From Xanthostigma xanthostigma (Eukaryota > Arthropoda > Insecta > Raphidioptera > Raphidiidae): 64,000 nucleotides of DNA. The translations under genes and the position numbers were made by a program. Positions 47,899 through 57,485 of this stretch are shown piece by piece; the stretch's first letter is position 1, and every line of letters starts with the position of its first letter. The notes below the pieces were generated by a model. That model was not told where the DNA came from and did not search any database. It was given only the letters and a program-made list of their open reading frames with translations. Location of the stretch: assembly GCA_963575645.1 (NCBI GenBank), contig OY754476.1:6572001-6636000 (forward strand), in the 5' to 3' direction.

Positions 47899-48134
47899 AC
47901 AACTATCAAACTATCATTCTTATATTTACAGCATTGGTAACAGATTTTTTCACATCATGCGAGAGCCAATTATATTAGTTAACGCTAGATATGAACCATC
48001 ACAGTAGTGAGAGCTATGAGTGAATCGAAGGTGAAATTGTTTCCTTACATTAAATAATCCCAAGTCACAAACGTCTTTTCTATATCGTCAGGAATGTTAA
48101 TAGTGGAAACTTCTTGTTTCTTATGGAAAGATTC
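47899..48134. other. Short unassigned spacer
   Basis: No gene. The last bases (TGGAAAGATTCGGGG) already belong to the split SINE. Confidence 0.5.
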
Positions 48135-48142
48135 GGGGTTCG

Positions 48143-49163
48143 GGTAAGAGTACGATAACTTGCTATGCAAAATATCCACTGGAAATTCACAATTATTGTT
48201 TTATATAACATATAACAGCGTTATTGGTCGTTTTAAGTGCGGAAAAATAATTTTTAAAAATTAATTTAAAAAAATTAAATATGGTATAGTATGTTGATTT
48301 AGAGTATATTATTTACAATAGCGATCGCTATCTTGTCTCATATAGTGATAAGAAAAGAGAAAGTTATATATACCTGTATCTATGATAAACAAAGATAGAA
48401 ATATCAATTGGTTGGAATGAAATACAATTGAACGTTCAGGGCAGAGTCGTATTTGGAAATTTTTTTTTATAAAACGAATTTTAAATTTAAAACTCACATT
48501 TTCATGAAGATTGAAAACCACCGCTTTTTTTGATAAAGGTGTATGCGAATTGTCTCGCAGTGAAACGGGAAGGGGCAAATGTGGAGTTTTTAAAAAAACA
48601 ATTCCGGGGTGAACGATAAACGGGTATGCGAATTGTAATTCTGGGGTGAACGATAAAGGGGTATGCGAATTGTCTCGCAGTGAAACGGGAAGGGGCAAAT
48701 GTGGAGTTTTTAAAAAAACAATTCCGGGGTGAACGATAAACGGGTATGCGAATTGTAATTCTGGGGTGAACGATAAAGGGGTATGCGAATTGTCTCGCAG
48801 TGAAACGGGAAGGGGCAAATGTTGAGTTTTTAAAAAAACAATTCCGGGGTGAACGATAAACGGGTATGCGAATCTAAATACAACCCTGCTTCCATAACAC
48901 AATCGAAAGCTGCATACAAAGTCAGATAGTTATACAATAATTCTACACCAGTTGCTATGACGTGTATTTGTGATTTTTGATTGGTTAGATTCAAAAAATG
49001 ACAGTGAAAGACGAAAAGTAGTTCCATTTTTTTCACGTATTTTTGAGGAAATTTGTGAATAATCCGCAAAGTTTTTTTTTTTGAACGTCAAAATTTAGCG
49101 TTTTCTATGACTTAAAAAAAAATTTTTCAAAATTTGGGTGCATAGTGTTATCGAACTGGACCC
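48143..49163 (-). mobile_element. Non-autonomous DNA transposon with 120-bp repeats, copy 2
   Basis: Same element as 34766-36073 in the opposite orientation, with ends GGTAAGAGTACGATAAC and GTTATCGAACTGGACCC. It is flanked by GGGGTTCG on both sides (48135-48142 and 49165-49172), an 8-9 bp target duplication that lies within the B box of a SINE. The 300-bp segment present in copy 1 is absent. The 197-codon minus frame (48309-48902) exists because the internal repeat is 120 bp long; I do not regard it as a gene. Confidence 0.87.
48535..48873. repeat. 120-bp tandem repeat, three units (copy 2)
   Basis: Exact 120-bp steps from 48541 to 48661 to 48781. These units are more alike than those of copy 1, which suggests that homogenisation acted separately in the two copies. 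Confidence 0.92.
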
Positions 49164-49290
49164 CGGGGTTCGTATCCCGATGGTGACATTGTTTGAAAAA
49201 ATAAACTAATTTTTCTATGTTGATAGCGTTGTAACAATGGGTGTTTCTTAACAATTGTAGCAAACAGTAGCTACTCTATAATATATTATA
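49164..49290 (+). mobile_element. 3' part of the SINE split by transposon copy 2
   Basis: It resumes at GGGGTTCGTATCCCGATGG and follows the SINE body of 47711-47898 in reverse complement through CAATGGGTGTTTCTTAAC to the tail. Left of the transposon only GTGGAAA-like text (48125-48142) of the SINE is recognisable, so the tRNA head is missing. Confidence 0.75.
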
Positions 49291-49504
49291 TAATTACTAA
49301 CTGTAACTAAACTCATTTAAATTATAATAATATAATAATAATAATGCGTTTAACGCCCGTTCCTCGACTTTATGTCATAACAGACGCCATTCGTACCATT
49401 ACAATTTTTTTTCTACCGCACTTCCCGTTATTTTCTACAATTTTTGAACTTCAACTTAATTAATAGCAATGAGCGAATGAAGGAATTTTTAGAAAATCAG
49501 GATA

Positions 49505-49747
49505 AGGTAGGCAAATTTTGAGCATAGGAGTTTGACAGATATTGGCCATGGTCTTTTGAATAAGCAACCATCTCGATATTTATTTGGAATTGTTGAGGGA
49601 AACCATGGAAAACCTCAACAAGATGGCCGGTACAGGAATTACCGTTTCTCGGCAAGAGGTAGTGGGAAAAACTCCCAGCCACATCTGCCACCGGTATCTC
49701 CCGAATGCGAGTCTAGTGTTCTCACCGCTACGCCACGCCGCTCGGTC
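49505..49747 (-). mobile_element. tRNA-derived SINE of a second family
   Basis: On the minus strand it has an intact A box TGGCGTAGCGG (49725-49735), then ACTAGACTCGCATTCGGGAG, a decayed B box, and a body with GAGGTTTTCCATGGTTTCCC and GAGATGGTTGC. From memory the body (GGTTTTCC.TGGTTTCCCT...GGGATGGTT) belongs to a SINE family found in Orthoptera, cockroaches and Hemiptera. The overlapping frames 49497-49766 are products of this element. Confidence 0.72.
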
Positions 49748-50832
49748 AATTAATCCAAAATGCTAAAATCATATTTATCAATCAAAATAAGAACTTGCAT
49801 TCAAATGTGAATGTTCAGGACCCATAACTAGGCAGAATATAATAATGCAGTAAAGGCTAGCATATTAAAGTTAGAGAAGTCAGCAGTTGACCAGATAGTG
49901 ACCACCGGATAGCAATGTGGCAGATTGTAGTGGAAGCAGCGGTTCGGTTTCAGGTGTAACTGCATGGAGTCCTCGTAGTCGTGGTACAGAAGGCTGATGA
50001 AGAGGGACGGCTGGAATCATAAGTCTGGTCCATCCACCTCACGACTAGCAATAAATCACTAGAATTGATGGGTTTCAAGTTGATTCTCCTCTCTCTTTCT
50101 CTCTCACACACACTTCACGTGTATATACCGTATACAGAATGCTTCATAACGAATCAAATTTCAAAAGTATATTCCTGAGATACAATTTGATTCCGACTGG
50201 AGGCTAGTTTTTGGGCGAAACCTATGCCGAACTTTGGTTTTTTCCTCAAATTCGTCCGAAGTCGAAGGTTTTGTATCGTCATAAAAAATTAGACAAACTA
50301 ATTAGTACCTATTCGAATGCTAGATCGTGAAATATTTTTTTGACGTGATAACGTCTTATAAATTGATGAATCACGTCAATATAAAAAGATGAAACACCGG
50401 CTGCATGCACGAAAAAGTGTAACGTTCCGCCTGACCCTGTGCGTGATTATTAAATATGATATTCGAGCGGAATACGCTATCACGTAAAACTATCGTCCGT
50501 AAACCGACTTTACAGACAACCAATTTTTTTTTTATTTCTTGTTTTTAGTGTTCTGTATCGAAATTGGAAAAACGGAACGCATATAGCTTCACTCTAGGGG
50601 TCTGTGCGTTTGACCGCCTGTCTGTCATAAGCTCTCAGAGCCAAACGGTACAAGCTAGAGACTTGAAATTTGGCACAGTTAAAGCTTGTTATGACCCGAT
50701 CATGTGGTTTAAATAAGAATAATTTATAAGGATTATTATAAAATATAACTCCATCAAGTGGGCTGTATAATGAAAGCCAGTATCCTATAGAATAGAATAG
50801 AATCTTTATAGAGAACCAGAATCGGTATTTAA
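49748..50832. other. No supported gene; insect repeat text at 50590-50690
   Basis: The segment with CTCTCAGAGCCAAACGG and AGCTAGAGACTTGAAATTTG resembles insect interspersed repeats. The minus frame 50594-50845 runs through it. The remainder is unassigned. Confidence 0.4.
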
Positions 50833-51281
50833 GATCACTGCACACGAGGCTAAAAACGCTGCCAGGAGTTCTGCTAGCCAGTAGACTGGGTACGAAGCTG
50901 GAAATGACGTCACTGCGGGCTTGCCTGCTAACTCACAAGATAGGTTTTTAAATTAGAACAGGGGCTATTTCCCTGCTAGATCTCCTGCTAGGTATGAGTA
51001 AGAACCAATCAGGAAGCAGTATCTTGTCACGTGGGCACTTGAACAAACGCCCACAAACCAACATGGCGTCATTCTGCTCAGAGTCAGACAACAGACACGT
51101 TTTGCTCTGTGTTTATATTCGAATTGTCACTGCGCGCGCATCAGATCTATCCACAAAACAAGTTTAAAAAATACTTTCGTGTGAAGCGAGCACTTAACAG
51201 CAATCAAGACAACCAGCGCTAGAAAACTAGTAGGCAAACCTAGCAAGGAATCTAGCGTTTCTAGCTTCGTGTGCAGCGGTC
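50833..51281. mobile_element. TTAA-flanked DNA transposon relic
   Basis: The left end GATCACTGCACACGAGGCTA is mirrored by TAGCTTCGTGTGCAGCGGTC. TTAA occurs on both sides (50829-50832 and 51282-51285). The inverted similarity continues inward as AAACGCT/AGCGTTT. TTAA duplication points to piggyBac or Kolobok types; a TTA reading would allow PIF. The interior is markedly GC-richer than its surroundings. It has a possible transposase start, a short frame beginning MASFCSESD near 51063, that ends after about 34 codons. Confidence 0.78.
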
Positions 51282-52086
51282 TTAATAGCGTCAAGAGAAT
51301 CAAATAATAGCACTTAAAATACGATTATCTTTTTTTTTAATAATAAAAATAAATAAATAAAAATGAAAATTGTACGGACATGCATTATATATTATTTTGA
51401 TCAAACTAAGGAGGAAAGCATTTCAAATCTCTGTATTTCTTAAAGTAGTAAGTCTAATATTGCCGTATTACATGCAGAATGATTTACACCAGGAAACGAA
51501 AAATGAAAATTTGCGTTGATGATTGTATTCTAGGCATAGAATGTAAAATAACTTTTTTTTTGTTCGATCTTTGTTTTAGAAACATCGATGTTCAAACTTT
51601 TAAAGATGCAAGTTCAATTCTCATAAGAAACTAATATGAAAACTTTATTTTCTCTCTGTAATGATAATACAGAATATTTTAACTTAAACGCATTTTCAAA
51701 AAATCCATCGCCAGCCGCGGTGAAAGTCTGGTATAGTGAAACCACTGAATTTATAAACGATATTGTTATTTCTCAAATACGAATTTTCATTCTTCGTCTC
51801 CTGATGTAAATCACAATACTGTACAGCTTTTTTTCTATCAATTGATCTCAGGATTTTTTTTTAACTTGAGTCGTTTCGTCATGAACCACTTTGTATATAA
51901 AACATACGGCGTATCTTTCTTCAATCTTGGTATGTTTGTACGAAGTAGTTCGTAGTAGAGAGTTATCAAAAAAGATGCATATTATATGTAACTAAAGGTT
52001 AAGCTACGTCATATTCCAATGTCTTTAAGCAAGTAAAAACAAGCTAAAAAATAAAAGTTAATTATTAAAAAAAAAAACAAAAAATC
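51282..52086. other. No gene seen
   Basis: AT-rich. Confidence 0.45.
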
Positions 52087-52246
52087 TGACGGCACAAAAA
52101 TTAATCTAACTAAAAAAAAAAGAAAGAAAGTCGGAAAGCCTCAACACACAGCAGGCAAGGACCTATTTGCTTCTTCTGCATGTTGAGGTTTTCCGACTTG
52201 TTATCTTCTTTTTTTAGTTATTAGATTCATTTTTGTGCAGTCGAGT
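52087..52246. mobile_element. 160-bp foldback element
   Basis: GACGGCACAAAAATTAATCT...GTCGGAAA.CCTCAACA is mirrored by TGTTGAGG.TTTCCGAC...AGATTCATTTTTGTGC.GTC, with arms of about 62 bp around a 30-base centre. Confidence 0.82.
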
Positions 52247-52437
52247 TTATTATTTTAGTTTAAATAATTACTTTCTTTCTTTTAGTAAATCGTTTTTACG
52301 CTTTCGAGTTTTTTCTTTAAAAACATTTTTTTTTGTAGTTTGTGTCAAAATGGTGTTCAAAGTTTGTTTAATCTTGTTTTTAAAAATGCTTTTTACTATT
52401 AATTTTTTAAACAATACATTCAACAATATTACAAGTA

Positions 52438-53010
52438 CACCCATCCCCCGATTTACACGGTACTTGTTTTACACGTTTTCGCTTTTACACGGTTTTCCAA
52501 ATAAGTTTTTTTTTGTTTTTATCGCACTCTACTAAATGCTACTGTGATTGAACACGTGCGCTGTGTACACATCTCACGGGGAATCCCGAGCTTATGTGCT
52601 GACTTGCTGCACACGCACACTATGTCTGTATTTCTTCGCATAAAATTAAAGTTTTATCTACGGAAAATTGTATTTGAGTGAAAGTTTCACAGTTTCAGAA
52701 AGATTTAATTTTCCATATTCGTAAATTACAAGTGAGTGCATAATTTAGATTATTATAAATTAACGGCTGTGATTAAAGTAAAATTCAGAGGGAAAAAATG
52801 CGGGAAATTTTGGGGGGAAATGATGGCAATTTACCAAATAGGTTTAATTAAAATAAAAAAATTAAAACATTTCATCACAACTGTTAAATAGCAAAATTAT
52901 GCATTTTCTGCAAGCTTTTCGATTTACACGGTTTTGACTTGAAAATTTTTAATTTTCGATTTACACGTTTTTCTCAGGAACGTATCTACCGTGTAAATCG
53001 GGGATAGGTG
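52438..53010. mobile_element. TA-flanked pogo/Tigger-like element
   Basis: The left end CACCCATCCCCCGATTTACA is mirrored by TGTAAATCGGGGATAGGTG, with TA on both sides (52436-52437 and 53011-53012). CGATTTACACGG recurs several times near both ends, possibly as repeated binding sites. Termini with CCCCGATTTAC are typical of pogo/Tigger members of the Tc1/mariner group. There is no transposase; the frame 52233-52535 overlaps the left edge and is not a gene. Confidence 0.8.
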
Positions 53011-53012
53011 TA

Positions 53013-54267
53013 TTTATTTATTTTGAAGGTACTTTTCTAAATATTCTCACTTCGTAAATATAAGTGATTTTAAAAATCCTACAAAATCCCTATTACGCGA
53101 ACCCCGATTATGATGGATGAATTGATGTTTCTATATTTATATAAGCGTCGTAGAGAATAGCACATGTACGATGGGTACAGTGTTGTAACAGACATAATAT
53201 TTTGTGTATCGATTTAAATGCAATGCAGGCTTTACGTGTTTCCGGTGAAACTTCTGCGCCACCAAATTATATCATAGTACGAATACTACATGGTAAGCTG
53301 ATTTACTATGCTCACAGTTGAGTCGAGATTACTTGAACCTCACTGTCAGTATCAATATTGCCAAACCAAAATTGAAAGCATTTATTTTTTACAAAATTTG
53401 CCAAAATCGTCAATCGGGATACATTTTTATTGTTTTCCAAGCAATTTATATAGGGCTAGTTGTATTAGCAGGAATATGTTGTCCAAATCTTTGACTCTGA
53501 TCTTATTAATTTGGGGAATACGTTGTGTCTATATAATTAAAGTGTTATATTAGTTCTGTTCCAAGCTGCCTGAGAACGGTAACAAAATCGTCATAGGTCA
53601 CCTTTCTTTAGTCTTTTAAGCTTAAAACAGTCACTAACACTGAGTTCAATTGTTCCAAAACTATGACATTACAATACCTTACCAGAACTTATTCATGGTT
53701 TCCCGCCATGAAAAAGTTCTGGTAACATTTGTGGTGGGAGTGACGGGATATTACAATGATAAAAGAACTGATTAGGTAAATTAGATCCTAATAAAAAATT
53801 CTATTCTCATTCGAAATTTACAAGATTTGACTCTAACAAACTAACTAACTAACATTTGAGGTTAAGATGTAAAAAGAAATGAAAAAATATCAATTTGCAT
53901 CTCAGGTAAAAATTTGTGGCTTGCTGTGTAACTCAAGTGGGGCAAAATTGAATTGCAAGAATTGGCCCTAAATAACAAACTAAGTTAATAAAAACCTTTT
54001 AAGATTATTGAAGTGAAACTTCTTTAGCGATCGATTTGATATTTTCTGTGACGTTAAAGGGTAAATAATTCACCAGCGGAAAAATATAACATTAACCTTG
54101 AGGGCGAAGAAGGAAGGGTTGCCTAATGGCAACAAAAAAATAAATGTTATTATTGTTCTTATTATTATTAATCGTATACATATACACATTAGGCGTTTGT
54201 ATCGGTTTTTTGAGCTACTGCGCAAGACTGTGACCAAATTTTGGCTGAAAATGAATCAGGGATGGTA
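53013..54267. other. No supported gene; one hairpin
   Basis: AT-rich, with the hairpin at 53680-53724. An 81-codon frame at 53308-53553 has no recognisable domain. Confidence 0.45.
53680..53724. repeat. Hairpin, 19-bp arms
   Basis: TACCAGAACTTATTCATGG at 53680-53698 pairs, with one or two mismatches, with CCATGAAAAAGTTCTGGTA at 53706-53724 around a 7-base loop. Confidence 0.78.
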
Positions 54268-54795
54268 AGTTGCGATTGAAAAAACAGTGTTTATGCTTAA
54301 TTGTTGTTGAAATAGAAAAATAGAATCCTGTATTCTAAGTTGCGATTGCTGTCGAAATAGAATCTTGTAAGTACTTTAAGTTACGGTTGGATAAGAATTG
54401 TCTATTTTCTCTGCATTAAGCTGCTATTGAAAAAGAATTTTGTCAAGTAGGTAACTTGCGGTGAAAAAAAAGCTTCTAAGTTTAGTTACTAATAAAATCG
54501 AATCGACAATGCCAAGTTGCTGTTTAAATTAAATTTTTTGACAAATTATTGAATTTCGTGGTTAAAATATGACTCGTGTCAGATTTTGGTTGGAAAAAAA
54601 GTTCTATGCTATGTTGCGTTCCATGTTCTCTGTTGCGGTTAAAATGAAAACTTGAGTGATAAAGTCTGTTAGACATAGAATAATATGTGTTAAATTGTGG
54701 TTGACATGAATAATGAGGGCTTAGTTGCACTATAAACGCAATACTTTGAGGTTAAAATGGATTTATAATTTTCTAAATTGCGATTTAGATCAATA
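54268..54795 (+). repeat. Degenerate minisatellite, core AAGTTGCGGTTGAAATAGAAT
   Basis: At least a dozen variants of TAAGTTGCGGTTGAAA.AGAAT recur at uneven steps of about 30-50 bp, for example near 54268, 54337, 54380, 54417, 54452, 54512, 54550, 54630 and 54776. The copies are strongly diverged, so the array is old. Confidence 0.7.
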
Positions 54796-55007
54796 GCACT
54801 GACTGAGACAGTCCGTTTGATCTACCTACATGGATAGGTATTAGATATGTTTGGGTTGCATAACCAACGCGGTTTGAAATCGTCAAAAGCATATTATACA
54901 GACTGTTTTTTTTTAAATATATTTAATCTTTACTATATTCGTTGCATAAAAATTCTAAAATATAATTTCTTTTAGAAGGCCTGACATATTTAAAAAAAAA
55001 TAGCCGC
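54796..55007. other. Short AT-rich spacer
   Basis: Nothing recognised. Confidence 0.4.
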
Positions 55008-55309
55008 CGTGGGACGCCTGGCAGATGTGAAACATACATTTATGCGAAATTCGAGTAACTAAATTTCACTCTGTAACTAAATGTCGTCCTGTCATATTAA
55101 AAATACGCGCGCGCGCACGCAAGGGAGTCGAGACGGCATAATAATAATAATAATTTTATTCGTCAAATGTAGAATACAGGTTTGACATGTCATTATAAAA
55201 GTATCCAATAAATACTCACTTTAAAAAATCATTGACAATATAAAATTCTCCTTTATGTAATAAGAGGGCGCCATGCCGTTGGGTTTGGTTTTACTGCCAA
55301 GGCGTGCCA
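55008..55309. mobile_element. Miniature element, second copy, interrupted
   Basis: Its ends are CGTGGGACGCCTGGCAG and CTGCCAAGGCGTGCCA, matching 21092-21318. Between GACGGCAT and CATGCCGTT it carries about 120 extra bases that look like a retrotransposon tail. Confidence 0.68.
55139..55262 (-). mobile_element. 3' end of a non-LTR retrotransposon, (TTA)n tail
   Basis: On the minus strand the segment ends GACGAATAAAATTATTATTA and continues in TTA units, the usual tail of CR1/Jockey-like elements. It is inserted in the miniature element at 55008-55309, which lacks this segment at 21092-21318. Confidence 0.6.
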
Positions 55310-55929
55310 ATAGATGTTTCACATTAAAGATTTGCTGAAAAAATTTGTCAGTACAATTTCTCCTCGACAAATATTTGCCAATGTAAACTTAATTTTGATG
55401 AAAAAAAATGAAAATGAAACCGCATTTTTAAAAACATCGTGTATAGATGAAGGTTACAGTTCATTCTGCCAATGGCCGACGCTAGCCAATCAAACAGAAG
55501 CTCACATTTGGAGGCAATGGTCCGGAACCACTATAACAATACGATAATACCGAAAGAGGCCATCAGCGCCATCTCTCGAGCGTAAACAATACTATTTGTT
55601 CAGCCAGATATCAGATAACAGTAAATAAATAAATCTGACTCATGGACATTCGATATAAATGTGAGATACTTTATATGAGTACCTATACCGTTTGTGAGGA
55701 TAAATGCAGTCAAAGCTGTGACTTTACGCATTATCAGACTACACATAAATGTGATCTTTTGTTTGTCTGTATGAAGTTTAAACTCACATTTCGGCGTATA
55801 TTGCTTAGTTGCTGCGCGTCTATAAAAAAAATCGGTTGTCGTTGACACTCCGAAAATAGTTTAGTGGTTGTCGTACAAATTGCAGCTAAAAACGATAAAA
55901 CTATAAAATAGCCACGTAAAGTGACCTAT
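55310..55929. other. No supported gene
   Basis: The frames 55314-55547, 55600-55848 and 55642-55845 lie here; two overlap on opposite strands and none has a recognisable domain. Confidence 0.4.
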
Positions 55930-56140
55930 TACGCACTGCTGTGGTGTAAATTATACTACTGTTTGTCAGATGTTTTTTTATAACCTACGGTTAGTATTAA
56001 CGTTCGTTTAATTTTTAAAAATTTTGAGAATATCAGTTATTTTATAGGGGATATGTGCAAAAAAATACTATTTGACTCTCGTGCGTGATAATATACCTCA
56101 TGTGACTGTTTTACATAATGTCAGATTCGCATAGTATAGT
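55930..56140. repeat. Diverged interspersed repeat, paired with 44860-45110
   Basis: See the blocks shared with 44860-45110: TTTTTTTATAACCTA, ATTTTGAGAAT, AGTTATTTTA and GTGCAAAAAAATA. The family is unassigned. Confidence 0.45.
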
Positions 56141-56227
56141 AGTATACTATATTTTGTCAATGGAAATGTGATACATTTATTTGGTATGTCATGCTTAAAA
56201 GCTTAAAGTTGCGAATATACAAAATAT

Positions 56228-56536
56228 GTTAATCTTTGATTAACGTCTGAATAGAACTCTTTAAATAAATAAAATTGTCGACTAATTTTTCTCAGACCAA
56301 TACATTGACAAAATTTTTCATTAATTCTTTTGATTCTTTCAAAAATATTCAATCATCGTGCATTCTTTATTAAATATTAATTAACTAATACTAATAATTT
56401 TTATATTTTTTAGATTTTTCTGAAGAAGATCCCAATCCGGATCGAAACGTCATCTTGTGTTATATTGATTTGTTATTTTTTTATTTTTTGTCAATATATT
56501 GGTCTGAGAAAAATTGGGTGACAATTTTATTTATTA
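56228..56536 (+). mobile_element. Inverted-repeat element with hammerhead-like core
   Basis: Inverted arms around CAGACCAATA...TTGACAAAA (about 56268-56315) and TTTTGTCAATATATTGGTCTG (ending about 56507) flank a motif at 56420-56450. That motif reads CTGAAGA, then GATCC and GGATC able to form a 5-bp stem, then GAAACGT. CTGANGA, stem II and GAAA are the catalytic core of hammerhead ribozymes, which are known in Penelope-like retroelements. One extra A sits between the core and the stem, so activity is doubtful. The copy at 14430-14692 supports the stem by covariation. Confidence 0.55.
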
Positions 56537-56551
56537 CAAAATATGCATTAA

Positions 56552-57140
56552 CTAGAGTGACCTGTGCGAATTATTCGCACTAAATAAGTATAATAATTAT
56601 TACTACACAAAATTATTTTTTAAATATGATTGCAGGTATTCAATTCGTTTCTAATTTTGCACACTGCTTATAACATTCTTCTTTTTGTTGTATTACAATA
56701 TGAAGCTCAGATGACAGATCGAAGAAATATTTTACTAAAATTGTCATATAGAGGCGCAAGTAGCAAAAGCGTTGAGCTAAGCCGTCAGATGGCGCATTGC
56801 TGTGACGTTGTTCAGCGTTGCTCGCTGTTTCAAAATAAAGCCGTCAGATGGCAGTATGCAATATTGTGTCTGTTGTATTACAATATGAAGGTCAGATGAC
56901 AGATCAAAGTGTTGACGTTGTTTCAAAATTAAAGCCGTCAGATGGCAGACGTTGTTCAGCGTTGCTGTATTTTAATTAATTTACAAAAACAAAAGCAATA
57001 ATATATTTTTTAGTTGTCGATGTCAATAGAGCAAGCAATTATCTGTAAAATGATATATAATTTATGTGCAGAAATAGTGAGGTTTTTTCTAAAAAGGGAG
57101 GCAAACATCTTAAACCTTAGCGTATTAACATAATATATGA
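56552..57140 (-). mobile_element. Complete non-autonomous Helitron
   Basis: On the minus strand the 5' end TCATATATTATG ends at 57140 after an A, and the 3' end is the hairpin GTGCGAATAATTCGCAC (56564-56580) followed by CTAG (56552-56555) and T. It has the same internal CAGATGGCAG-type repeats as the copy at 12521-12986 and is about 120 bp longer. The frame 56630-56899 is inside it and is not a gene. Confidence 0.9.
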
Positions 57141-57151
57141 TGTTATAAAAT

Positions 57152-57463
57152 TCAGGTAGAACTAAGAATTGTTTTATTTTTTTTATATGTCGTTAGAGAA
57201 CTTACATTTCTATATACTGTGGGCAGTTTGTTATAAGCTTGGATTGCGAAATTGAAGGGACTATTTAAAAATTTTATATGTCCTTTCGGTCTTATTAATA
57301 AATTGTTGTGACGGATGTTATGATCATGTACAGTATTTGTTCTTGCATAGTAAGTGATGCGAACGAGTTTTTTTAGTATAAAAATATCTTTGGAATGTGA
57401 GCTATTGCTCCGAGCCATTACAGAAACCGTGTTGTGAATCAGAAATAAATTTATTGTCATCAC
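57152..57463 (-). pseudogene. Non-LTR retrotransposon reverse transcriptase, C-terminal scraps
   Basis: The 103-residue frame contains SNSSHSKDIFILKKLVRI, the motif that follows the polymerase core in Jockey/CR1-type reverse transcriptases. It is then joined directly to HDHNIRHNNLLIRP and SPFNFAIQAYNKLP, which match the extreme C-terminal region (NTR...SP...KLYNKLP) of the same proteins. In an intact protein about 60-100 residues separate these motifs, so an internal deletion kept the frame. The frame then runs through VYRNVSSLTTYKK to a stop. The polymerase and endonuclease domains are absent. The first methionine is incidental. It is a dead fragment directly beside the Helitron at 56552-57140. 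Confidence 0.75.
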
Positions 57464-57485
57464 GCATTAGGAAGGCGACGTTTAA

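Noticed and set aside
48309-48902. 197-codon minus-strand open frame, the longest in the window
   Set aside because: It reads through 120-bp tandem units (40 codons) that are open in several frames, and lies in a non-autonomous transposon. The equivalent region of copy 1 is open in two different frames.
49497-49766. Three overlapping frames as genes
   Set aside because: They are translations of a SINE in several frames.
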